From the NCBI GenBank assembly GCA_900553205.1, contig USCK01000043.1, forward strand, positions 1-12,924: DNA of 12,924 nt. Direction: 5' to 3'. The notes under the pieces were generated by a model that saw only the letters and a list, made by a program, of their open reading frames with translations, searched no databases and was not told where the DNA came from. The translations under genes were made by a program, and so were the position numbers. This stretch comes from an uncultured bacterium (GTDB taxonomy: Bacteria; Cyanobacteriota; Vampirovibrionia; Gastranaerophilales; Gastranaerophilaceae). Below, piece by piece: positions 1-6,840 of this stretch (positions are counted from its first letter, which is position 1; each line of letters starts with the position of its first letter).

Positions 1-65
1 ATTATAAAACAAGATATATAAAATCCAAAAAGTATCATAAATAAAATTTATAATAGAGGTGTGTT

Positions 66-800
66 ATGAATGATGGTTTTGTTAATGAAAAAGAATTAAG
101 AGAATATATAAACGATAAAAAGTTTGCAACTTATAATAAAAATATAAAAGATTTTCTCACATTTCTTTTTGGCTCATGTTTTAACGACTCTATGTCTTTT
201 GTTGCGCAAAAAGTAATAGGACAAGTAAAACCTGATTTGTGCATAACTCATAACGGGCAAAAGAAATATGTCAGTATCAAAAAAGGTTCAGGAAATAGCG
301 TGCATCAAGAAAGTATTGATGTGTTTTTCCCTTATATAAAAGAAAATTTTGATGAAGAAACGTTGGATAATATAAAACTATTTCATTATGGCGATGATAC
401 CTTAAATGATACAGGTATTCTCAGATACAATGCCAATGAATGTAAAGCTAAATATGTTAACGAAATCAAACAGCTTAATTCAAAGTTTAATTTGTATGAT
501 AATTTGATAAAGTTTTTAGACAGGTTTTTGTTTGTCGGGAATGTCGGTACTCTGACCGTTGATGCAATTTATCATGGTACAATCCGTTCAGGTTTATGGG
601 CATCAAGAGAAGAAATTATCAATTATGTTGCTTCAACCGATTTTTCTTCAAACTCTGTTCATTTCGGTCCTATGACTTATCAAGTTTGGGGAAGAAATGA
701 AAAAGGCATTGCTGTACACCCTGATCGCCGATATATTATGCAGGTAAAGTGGGGCAGTCTTTTGAGAGATTTGACGACTATAAGAGAGGAAAATGACTAA
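66..800 (+). CDS. Candidate type II restriction endonuclease subunit (variant PD-(D/E)XK fold)
   Basis: This 244-aa protein is probably one subunit of a DNA-cleaving restriction enzyme. The call rests on a nuclease-like core and on its place beside two C5 methyltransferases. Residues 55-73 hold a K-P-D-L strand (P56, D57), then Y-V-S-I-K-K (S70, K72), followed by G-S-G-N-S-V-H-Q-E with E82. This matches PD...xXK, with serine where the usual Glu/Asp stands and a glutamate ten residues after the lysine. Enzymes such as Cfr10I and NgoMIV are known to use SxK with a displaced Glu. No signal peptide or membrane segment is visible. The ATG at 66 has an AGAGGTG ribosome site at 55-61. Its stop shares one base with the next gene's start (TAATG, 798-802), so the two are probably translated together. 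The nuclease assignment is inference; a DNA-binding partner without catalysis is the main alternative. Confidence 0.6.
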   Translation: MNDGFVNEKELREYINDKKFATYNKNIKDFLTFLFGSCFNDSMSFVAQKVIGQVKPDLCITHNGQKKYVSIKKGSGNSVHQESIDVFFPYIKENFDEETLDNIKLFHYGDDTLNDTGILRYNANECKAKYVNEIKQLNSKFNLYDNLIKFLDRFLFVGNVGTLTVDAIYHGTIRSGLWASREEIINYVASTDFSSNSVHFGPMTYQVWGRNEKGIAVHPDRRYIMQVKWGSLLRDLTTIREEND

Positions 801-1600
801 TGTATAAAGGTACTTATGATGGAGATATAGATGAGATAAAATTTGTCGCTCAATTCAACGCTAATCCAGATAAATTTAGTGATTATTTGTCAAGATTTGG
901 TCAACCTGCCAATTTATATATGGTCAGAGTTACGACAAAACAATTATCAAAATTGTGTAATAAAAAAGTTTTTACACGTTCAGATTGCTATTTAGCAGAA
1001 ATATCATCTGATATTCGTAAGGTTTTGGAAACAAATGATTATTATTTGTCAGAAGATATTTTAAAAGAAAATAAGATTGCATATAAACCTGTTCCTTATT
1101 CAGGAATTTCAATAAAGATGACAACCTCAAAGACATTTCAAATCCTAAAAACAGGGTCTAATTCCTTTAAGACTTTATTTGGTTCGTATGAACTCGGCGC
1201 AGGTGCGTCTTTGTTTTGTATGCGAATAGATGAATTAGAAAAGAATTTTGATTTGATTAATGGTTGGAAATCTTCAATTCTTGATATGAGTAACTTTTTT
1301 GCCGAAATTACTCATTCTGACGAAAATTTCTATCTGAATCAAGATATGTGCAAGCAAATAAAGGAATATTCAAATCTAAAAATAAAACAAATGATAGAAA
1401 CTTCTTCGGATTTGCAGAGCAAAATCTTTAACGGAGTTGGTTTGTATGAAGAACCATACACTGCTTTTTATTTTTATCATGGTGATAAAATCCAAACATT
1501 GCAGACTATACCATTCCTTGTGACAACAGGTTCAGGACGTTCAAGAGGGGATTATACAATCGTTCTCAAGCCTTGTGTAAAAGAATTAGAGCTTGCATAG
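800..1600 (+). CDS. Candidate second restriction endonuclease subunit
   Basis: This 266-aa protein is translationally coupled to the gene before it, with AGAGAGG at 783-789 as ribosome site. I do not recognise a named family with certainty. Residues 60-68 read R-S-D-C-Y-L-A-E-I and residues 101-107 read S-G-I-S-I-K-M. Together they could form the D and SxK parts of a variant PD-(D/E)XK site (D62, S104, K106), with E131 or E67 as possible further acidic ligands. The segment S-F-K-T-L-F-G-S-Y-E-L-G-A-G-A-S (122-137) is glycine-rich and looks structural. Similar size to its neighbour and its position suggest a two-subunit enzyme, as in BbvCI or Bpu10I, where each subunit cuts one strand. It could instead be a specificity or accessory protein. 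The last 15 bases overlap the end of the oppositely transcribed methyltransferase gene, leaving no room for a terminator between them. Confidence 0.52.
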   Translation: MYKGTYDGDIDEIKFVAQFNANPDKFSDYLSRFGQPANLYMVRVTTKQLSKLCNKKVFTRSDCYLAEISSDIRKVLETNDYYLSEDILKENKIAYKPVPYSGISIKMTTSKTFQILKTGSNSFKTLFGSYELGAGASLFCMRIDELEKNFDLINGWKSSILDMSNFFAEITHSDENFYLNQDMCKQIKEYSNLKIKQMIETSSDLQSKIFNGVGLYEEPYTAFYFYHGDKIQTLQTIPFLVTTGSGRSRGDYTIVLKPCVKELELA

Positions 1601-2530
1601 TTTAATAAGGCTTTTTGCCAGTTTTGATATTACAGGAATGGTTACGCTGTTTCCGATTTGTTTGTATGCTTGATATCCATTTCCTATTTTGTAATTATCA
1701 GGAAATCCCATAAGTTTCAGACATTCTCGTTCTGTCAGTTTTCTTTTTTGTTGCACGACAACGGCAACATTACTGCCACCTGTACCCATTTTTGCAGTCA
1801 GGCAATTTGAGATATCACCTGTTATAAAATGACATCTTGAAGGCCTTATATCGTATGCCAAAGTGTATGGAGTGATATTGATGTTCCTTTTTTCGATATA
1901 AGTATTTATATTTCTTTCACACGCTTCTGAAATTGTATATTCAGGATTAGTGATGTTATCTTGAATAATATTGTGCAGTGTAATATTTAGGTTTTCTTTT
2001 TCAGGAAATACAAAATTATCTATATTAATGCCACTATTTTTTCTGACTCCGACACAGTACCAACGTTCTCTATTTTGAGGTACATTATAATTTTTTGCAT
2101 TCAAGACTTGGTATTTGTAGTCATATCCGATTTCATTCAGTGTATTAAGAATAACATTTAGAGTGTTGCCACTATCGTGGTTTGTTATTCCTTTAACATT
2201 TTCTAAAATAAATCCGATAGGTTGTTTTTCTTTTAGGATTCTTGCAACATCAAAGAATAATGTTCCTCTTGTGTCTTTAAATCCAAGCCTTCTGCCTGCA
2301 GTAGAGAATGGCTGGCATGGGAATCCTGCGCATAAGATATCATGGTTTGGAATTGAGTCAGAATCAATTTCTCTAATATCTCCATAAGGAGTTTCGCCAA
2401 AATTCATTGCATAAGTTTTTTGAACAGGTATATCAATATCCGAGCTAAAAACGCATTCGCCACCATTTTGTTCAAATGCTATTCTAAATCCACCTAATCC
2501 ACAAAACAAATCTATAAACTTAAATTTCAT
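1586..2530 (-). CDS. DNA (cytosine-5-)-methyltransferase, first of a pair
   Basis: This 314-aa enzyme transfers a methyl group from S-adenosylmethionine to carbon 5 of cytosine in a specific DNA site, protecting host DNA from the partner nuclease. All core motifs are present in order: motif I D-L-F-C-G-L-G-G (7-14), motif IV G-F-P-C-Q-P-F-S with catalytic Cys72, motif VI E-N-V (110-112), motif VIII Q-N-R-E-R (152-156), motif IX R-E-C-L-K-L-M-G-F-P (268-277) and motif X G-N-S-V (293-296). The target-recognition region lies at about 162-265 and contains C-L-T-A-K-M-G-T-G-G. The length is normal for the family and the gene looks intact. Its ATG overlaps the upstream methyltransferase stop (ATGA, 2527-2530), with a GGAGAAGGA ribosome site inside that gene. 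Recognition sequence unknown. Confidence 0.96.
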   Translation of the reverse strand: MKFKFIDLFCGLGGFRIAFEQNGGECVFSSDIDIPVQKTYAMNFGETPYGDIREIDSDSIPNHDILCAGFPCQPFSTAGRRLGFKDTRGTLFFDVARILKEKQPIGFILENVKGITNHDSGNTLNVILNTLNEIGYDYKYQVLNAKNYNVPQNRERWYCVGVRKNSGINIDNFVFPEKENLNITLHNIIQDNITNPEYTISEACERNINTYIEKRNINITPYTLAYDIRPSRCHFITGDISNCLTAKMGTGGSNVAVVVQQKRKLTERECLKLMGFPDNYKIGNGYQAYKQIGNSVTIPVISKLAKSLIKLCKL

Positions 2531-3591
2531 GAGCTATCCTTCTCCATAAATTTTATGAAATGGTTAATAATCCCTGTTATTACAGGTGGACTTACTGCAT
2601 TCCCTGCTTGTTTGTATTGCTGAGTCATACTGACTGTTTTTAGAATGTTATCAATAAACTTGTCGTCAAAACCTTGTAGCCTAAAATTTTCTCTAGGTGT
2701 AAATTTTCTTATAAAGGTTTCTTTATCATTGTTAAGATATATTTTGGTTGTGTCAGAACGAGCAAGTATGGTTGGGGAAATTCCATAAACAGAATATACT
2801 CGTCTTTGACGTTCTAAATCATTCCAAACTTCTTTGGGCAAGTCAAACAGTTTGATAATCTTATCTTCGTACTGTTTATCTTCTCTAAAAGAGTTATCTT
2901 GCAAGAATTTTGTCACTGATTCATTTGTAATAAGATATCTTTCTTCCTTATTTTTTTCAAGAATATCTTTGATATGCTTTTGAGGATTATTAAAGGTTAA
3001 AGAGTTAAAGAAATCAAACCCTTTGTAATCAAAAGTAGATTTTAATTTATCAATTTTTTTATTTCTTCTATCTCTGTTGCCTTTGTTGGTTTTTTCGTTT
3101 AAAATACCAACGATGTATGTTCTTTCTCTGTTTTGAGGTAAGCCTGCTTCTGCAGAATTTATGACTGAAAAATCAACGGTATAACCTATTTCATTCAGGG
3201 TTTTGATAATAGCTTTAAAGGTTTTGCCTTGTTCATGAGATACAAGGTTTTTGACATTTTCCAGTAATAAATATTTTGGTTGTTTTTCTTTTAGGATTCT
3301 TGCAACATCAAAGAATAGTGTTCCTCTTGTATCCTCAAACCCTTTGCGCATTCCTGCAATGCTGAACGCTTGGCAAGGAAACCCACCAACAAGCAAATCA
3401 TGGTCTGGGATATCTTTTTCGCTAATTTTTGTAATATCGCCATGAAGGTTGTTGTTTGAAAAATTAGAGAGATAAGATGCTGTTGCATGGTTATCGATTT
3501 CTGATGAGAAAACAAATTCAGCATTTAGGTTAGAATTATTTATCCCGACTTCAAACCCACCTATTCCTGAAAAAAGTGACACGATTTTCAT
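2527..3591 (-). CDS. DNA (cytosine-5-)-methyltransferase, second of a pair
   Basis: This is a 354-aa C5-cytosine methyltransferase, different from its downstream partner. It has motif I S-L-F-S-G-I-G-G (5-12), motif IV G-F-P-C-Q-A-F-S with catalytic Cys73, motif VI E-N-V (111-113), motif VIII Q-N-R-E-R (153-157), motif IX T-P-R-E-N-F-R-L-Q-G-F (298-308) and motif X G-N-A-V (330-333). The recognition region (about 163-297) is longer and lysine-rich, and unrelated by eye to that of the partner, so the two probably modify different sequences or different strands of one asymmetric site. The ribosome site GGAGGA (3604-3599) is made by the last codons of the AbrB-like gene (Leu-Glu-Asp-stop), three bases upstream. 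This places it in the same operon. The motif IV-VI block is nearly identical in DNA to that of the partner. Confidence 0.96.
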   Translation of the reverse strand: MKIVSLFSGIGGFEVGINNSNLNAEFVFSSEIDNHATASYLSNFSNNNLHGDITKISEKDIPDHDLLVGGFPCQAFSIAGMRKGFEDTRGTLFFDVARILKEKQPKYLLLENVKNLVSHEQGKTFKAIIKTLNEIGYTVDFSVINSAEAGLPQNRERTYIVGILNEKTNKGNRDRRNKKIDKLKSTFDYKGFDFFNSLTFNNPQKHIKDILEKNKEERYLITNESVTKFLQDNSFREDKQYEDKIIKLFDLPKEVWNDLERQRRVYSVYGISPTILARSDTTKIYLNNDKETFIRKFTPRENFRLQGFDDKFIDNILKTVSMTQQYKQAGNAVSPPVITGIINHFIKFMEKDSS

Positions 3592-3594
3592 TGA

Positions 3595-3789
3595 TTAGTC
3601 CTCCAATGCCTTTTCACTTTTCTCGTCGTTGCGCAAAACAAGCTGAGAATTTGTTTTGTCATAATAGATTTTGAACTTGCTTTTACCTTTTTTCAAGTCC
3701 ATATTTTCTAAAATGCTTTTGGGCATTCTGATTCTCATATCTTGTTGCAGAACATAGGTATCAAGATATATCAGATTGTTGTTTTTCAT
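3595..3789 (-). CDS. Small AbrB/MazE-like (SpoVT-AbrB swapped-hairpin) DNA-binding protein, putative controller
   Basis: This 64-aa protein heads the methyltransferase operon. Residues of the pattern I-R-M-P-K-S-I-L-E-N-M-D-L-K-K-G, followed by an I-Y-Y-D...L-V-L-R strand, match the SpoVT-AbrB half-barrel pattern (compare R-I-x-I-P-K-x-I-R-x-x-L-x-L-x-x-G in known members). Such proteins are dimeric transition regulators or antitoxins that bind palindromic or AT-rich DNA. No toxin gene sits next to it; the next gene is a methyltransferase 3 bp away. I infer a regulator of the operon, probably acting on its own promoter, where a perfect inverted repeat overlaps the -10 box. Controllers of restriction systems are usually Xre-type C proteins, so an AbrB-like one would be less usual. 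The start ATG is preceded by GAGAGAG. Family call moderately sure; the controller role is inference. Confidence 0.68.
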   Translation of the reverse strand: MKNNNLIYLDTYVLQQDMRIRMPKSILENMDLKKGKSKFKIYYDKTNSQLVLRNDEKSEKALED

Positions 3790-3817
3790 AAATCTCTCTC
3801 AGTACGTATTTAGTTTA

Positions 3818-3846
3818 ATTATAGACTAAAAATAGTCTATGGTCAA
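3818..3846 (-). promoter_or_regulatory. Near-consensus sigma-70-type promoter of the AbrB-methyltransferase operon
   Basis: On the minus strand, TTGACC (3846-3841) is followed by exactly 17 bases and then TATAAT (3823-3818). The -10 is perfect and the -35 matches five of six bases. Transcription should start near 3811, about 22 bases before the ATG of the AbrB-like gene. It is the only such near-perfect promoter I found in the window. Confidence 0.8.
3821..3840. promoter_or_regulatory. Perfect inverted repeat (putative operator) between -35 and -10
   Basis: ATAGACTA at 3821-3828 and TAGTCTAT at 3833-3840 are perfect reverse complements separated by AAAA. The repeat fills the promoter spacer and overlaps three bases of the -10 box, so a bound dimer would block RNA polymerase. 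The GACT/AGTC core resembles the C-boxes of restriction-system controllers, although the adjacent regulator is not of the Xre type. The binding protein is inferred, with the AbrB-like product as first candidate. Confidence 0.65.
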
Positions 3847-3920
3847 GCAAAAGCAGCTAAAACGTAACATGACGAAAACCTGTTGTTGCCTGTATTTTGC
3901 TACTTTATAATAGGCAAAAT

Positions 3921-6680
3921 TTACAAAACTTTTCTTGTTTTGTGGAAACCTTTTTCTGAATAGGTATCAAAATAGAAACTGTTATCTGAAGATAACAAAC
4001 GGTCTTCACCATTTATTTTGACTTCCCAATTATAATTTTTCAGTTCTGTCAACTGCTTGATACCATTTTGTCCTTTAGGCGATACTATATATTGCATTGC
4101 ATTTTCAAATTCGCTAAGTTTATCAATACATTTAGGATATTTTGTGTTATCAAGAATAGCTTTTTTAGCTTTTGATGCAAATATAACATCTTGTTTTACA
4201 TTCGCTGTTGATGTTCCTGCCTTGCCTCGTGCCAATATTGTTGTATCCATATTTGAATATATATCTTCAATGTATGATTTTATGATTTTTGCTTCGGTTG
4301 GATTTGTCATATCAAAAATGTTTAAAAATTCTCTTAGAGAGCTTTTGTCAGTATCGTTATTGTTCCAGTCCTCTAATTTGATTAAAGTTTTAATCAAATT
4401 TTTATCTGGAGTTTTTGTGTCTTCATTAACAGTTTGGGATAATGTATCTTCAAACGGTAAACTTGAAAAATTTTTTGTTTCGGCTCTTTGTGTAGCTTTG
4501 ATATATTTACCTGCTTCAATATCTGAAAAATTACCTTTTGTATCTTTTGCATATTCAGTGGCAGTTTTTATTAGGTTTGAGTTTGGATTTGTTTTAGTTT
4601 CATCAAAATAGAGCAACTTAGCTTCCAAATTCCTTAGGTTGGTATTTTTATTCCCTTGTATGTCTTGTTTTATAATTGAGATAATTTGTTGGGCAGTTTC
4701 ATTTTTTGAGTCGTGGACATGCTCAGGCATGTATTTGTAGCAGATAGACGAAATACTATCGGTCTCTTTAGAATTGGCAATATATTCAAAGATAGCAGAC
4801 ATTTGTAATCCTATATTTTTATAAGCTTCTTCTGCTGTTTTTTTGCTATGTATCAAACCACTTGTAGATTTTGAATTTTCTAAAACCGTTTTATCTACAG
4901 CGCCGAGTTTCATACCTTCCAGAATTTTAACCATATTTTGAAGATGAGTATATTCATCTTGGGAATACTGTTTTTTGTCATACAAAAAATCCATTAAGTT
5001 ATCAACCTTAGAACTATGGCTTGTATTGCTTAAATTGAAATAAATATCAATAGCTTTGTCATACAGCTCTTGTGGATTACTTGAACTGTTATCAATATTT
5101 TTCATTTGGCGTTTTGTTCTAAGGTTATATTTATGTAACCATTTGGAGCATAATGAAGGATAAATGTCATAGACTTCGCATATTTCATTTATTGTTTTAC
5201 CATCAAGCACAAGTTTAACCAATTCTTCTTTAGGGATTTCGATTTTTGTTTTGTGTAGGTTTTTAGGTTTCAAGTTATATTTAAGCATTTTTCTATGTAG
5301 GGTAGCAGAAGAAATACCCATTTCTTTACAGATATCTTTAAGATTATCTTTTTGAGAAAGCAGTTTTTCTAATTGGTCTTTGGAAATATTCATGATATCT
5401 TTTATTCGCTGTTGCTTGTCAGTTATAACACCATTCTTAGCGAGAATATTATAATAAGTAGATTTGGAGATACCTAAATCTGCGCAGATATCTTGTTGTT
5501 TTATTCCTTTTTGTAATCTGGTTGTGATATCATTTATTGTAATTTTTTGTTTTTCTAAAATCTCTGTTTTTTGTATTGATTGAAGCCCAAATTTCTTTAA
5601 GTATGATGAAATAGTCATTCTTGGAATGTTAAGCTTTTTACTTATTTCTGTTGCAGACATTCCTGCTTCAACCATTCGTTGCAGTCTTTCCTTAGTAATA
5701 TCTTGTCGTGCTTCTTGTTTTTGTTCTAGTTGAGATTTTATTTGTAATTGATTTAATCGGTATTTATATACTTCTTGAGAAATTTTGAGTTTCTTCTTTA
5801 TTTCTGCAGGAGTTTTACCTTGACTTAACAGGTTGGCAATTTTTTCGTTTAAGCCGTCATTGGAAGTAGATTTGGGCTGTCTTAGTTTAAGCCCGAATTT
5901 GTGGATTCTTGTATAAATTACTTTTTCAGAAACACCAAGCTCTTGGGCAATAATATTAACACTCTTGCCCTCTGCCAGTTTAGTTGCAATAGCTTCTTTG
6001 GTAATTTGTTTGGCATTTTGGTTTTTAATTGCTTGTTGTGTGACAATATGATGTTCTTGAATAATAGAACTCCATTTGGTTTTAGAAATTCCAAGCTCTT
6101 TTAGAATTTGTTTAGTGGGTTGACCTTGAGCAAGTCGTTTTTTGATTTCATTAATATCAATGTTTTGATTATGCTCAATTTGTTGTTTAGCTTTGGTTGT
6201 AATTCCCAATTTATTCAAAAGTCTTTTGTATGAGGTTGGTGGAATGTTTAATTCTTTTTGGATAGCTTTTGCTGTCATACCACGATTTAGTCTGCTAATA
6301 ATATCTTCTGCCGTAATTTGTGCATATCTTTCTTGAGAATCTCGTTTGGCAGATGTGATACCGAATTTTAGTTTTTTATTAAGGACAGTAACTTTTGAGA
6401 CTTTAAATTCTTCGGCTATTTCTTTGTTTGTTTTGCCGGCTTTTAATCTTGCTTCAAGTACTTCTTTTGTTAGTTTGCTTGCATTAATTATTGCTTGTTT
6501 TGCTAAGGAGTTGTTTTCTCCACGAAAATTGATTTGAGTTATTGCTTGCATGTGTTTAGTTTCAGGGTAATCAGATAGAGTTTTATTGTTATAGGAAGGG
6601 TTTGCCATACTCAAAAAAGTTCTTTTTTGAGTATTGTATGTGTCGATGCTATTTGTACTTAAAAAATTAACTCTATCCAC
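3921..6680 (-). CDS. Protein with nine tandem helix-turn-helix modules and a large unknown C-terminal half
   Basis: This 919-aa protein begins with a short tail (1-68) carrying a Q-I-N-F-R-G motif. It then has nine tandem modules, starting near residues 70, 122, 174, 226, 276, 328, 380, 432 and 482, so the period is about 52. Each follows the pattern I-x-x-x-x-L-x-x-G-x-x-x-x-x-I-x-x-x-L-x-I-S-x-x-x-x-x-x-x-L-x-x-x-G-I, a three-helix homeodomain/resolvase-like HTH with a 10-15 residue linker. The recognition-helix positions differ between modules, which suggests sequence-specific binding over a long site. Residues 530-919 are helical, polar and unrecognised. The last 90 residues weakly resemble a RelE/YoeB fold (Y-N-W-E-V-K-I-N-G-E-D-R-L-L at 883-896, His913). 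No signal peptide or membrane segment is seen. The start is GTG (6680-6678) with AGGAT upstream; the first internal ATG (residue 25) lacks a ribosome site. Function unknown; DNA binding is likely. Confidence 0.8.
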   Translation of the reverse strand: MDRVNFLSTNSIDTYNTQKRTFLSMANPSYNNKTLSDYPETKHMQAITQINFRGENNSLAKQAIINASKLTKEVLEARLKAGKTNKEIAEEFKVSKVTVLNKKLKFGITSAKRDSQERYAQITAEDIISRLNRGMTAKAIQKELNIPPTSYKRLLNKLGITTKAKQQIEHNQNIDINEIKKRLAQGQPTKQILKELGISKTKWSSIIQEHHIVTQQAIKNQNAKQITKEAIATKLAEGKSVNIIAQELGVSEKVIYTRIHKFGLKLRQPKSTSNDGLNEKIANLLSQGKTPAEIKKKLKISQEVYKYRLNQLQIKSQLEQKQEARQDITKERLQRMVEAGMSATEISKKLNIPRMTISSYLKKFGLQSIQKTEILEKQKITINDITTRLQKGIKQQDICADLGISKSTYYNILAKNGVITDKQQRIKDIMNISKDQLEKLLSQKDNLKDICKEMGISSATLHRKMLKYNLKPKNLHKTKIEIPKEELVKLVLDGKTINEICEVYDIYPSLCSKWLHKYNLRTKRQMKNIDNSSSNPQELYDKAIDIYFNLSNTSHSSKVDNLMDFLYDKKQYSQDEYTHLQNMVKILEGMKLGAVDKTVLENSKSTSGLIHSKKTAEEAYKNIGLQMSAIFEYIANSKETDSISSICYKYMPEHVHDSKNETAQQIISIIKQDIQGNKNTNLRNLEAKLLYFDETKTNPNSNLIKTATEYAKDTKGNFSDIEAGKYIKATQRAETKNFSSLPFEDTLSQTVNEDTKTPDKNLIKTLIKLEDWNNNDTDKSSLREFLNIFDMTNPTEAKIIKSYIEDIYSNMDTTILARGKAGTSTANVKQDVIFASKAKKAILDNTKYPKCIDKLSEFENAMQYIVSPKGQNGIKQLTELKNYNWEVKINGEDRLLSSDNSFYFDTYSEKGFHKTRKVL

Positions 6681-6727
6681 TTAATAATATCCTATTTGTT
6701 ATATAGAAAACCCATAAAAAGAAAGTT

Positions 6728-6736
6728 TGTTATAAT
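6728..6736 (+). promoter_or_regulatory. Extended -10 promoter (TGTTATAAT) for the 456-aa protein gene
   Basis: TG at 6728-6729, one base, then a perfect TATAAT at 6731-6736 form an extended -10 box. No good -35 is present at the right distance (AAACCC at 6708-6713), which extended -10 promoters tolerate. The expected start is near 6743, giving a leader of about 98 bases before the ATG at 6841. Confidence 0.55.
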
Positions 6737-6746
6737 TTGTGTATTC

Positions 6747-6768
6747 TTGTAACGAATTGTAACAACAT
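6747..6768 (+). promoter_or_regulatory. Double TTGTAA leader element, 10-bp spaced (copy 1)
   Basis: TTGTAACG (6747-6754) and TTGTAACA (6757-6764) are direct repeats exactly one helical turn apart, followed by ACATG. The element lies just downstream of the -10 box. The same arrangement occurs at 10042-10065 before the 658-aa gene. It could be an operator for a dimer or tandem-binding regulator, or an mRNA leader element; which one is not known. Confidence 0.45.
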
Positions 6769-6840
6769 GGGCTAAAAAACTAAAGATTCACAAAAAAAAG
6801 CCGATAAATAGAATATTAGGAAACCGAAAAAGGGGTACAA

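Noticed and set aside
49..54. TATAAT just before the first gene
   Set aside because: It overlaps the ribosome site and lies only 12 bases from the ATG, with no -35; the real promoter is probably left of the window.
3595..3789. AbrB-like protein as a MazE-type antitoxin
   Set aside because: No MazF-like toxin lies beside it; the adjoining gene is a methyltransferase in the same operon.
3865..3875. ACGTAACATGA as a third copy of the TTGTAA leader element
   Set aside because: Only one partial half is present, without the 10-bp repeat and on the strand opposite to the local genes.
3886..3920. Hairpin (ATTTTGC...GCAAAAT, TTGCCT...AGGCAA) after the 919-aa gene as a terminator
   Set aside because: The arms are short, the loop is 13 or more bases, and no T run follows on the minus strand.
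4057..4611. 184-aa open frame on the plus strand
   Set aside because: It is antisense inside the 919-aa gene, has no convincing ribosome site and reads as a hydrophobic shadow frame.
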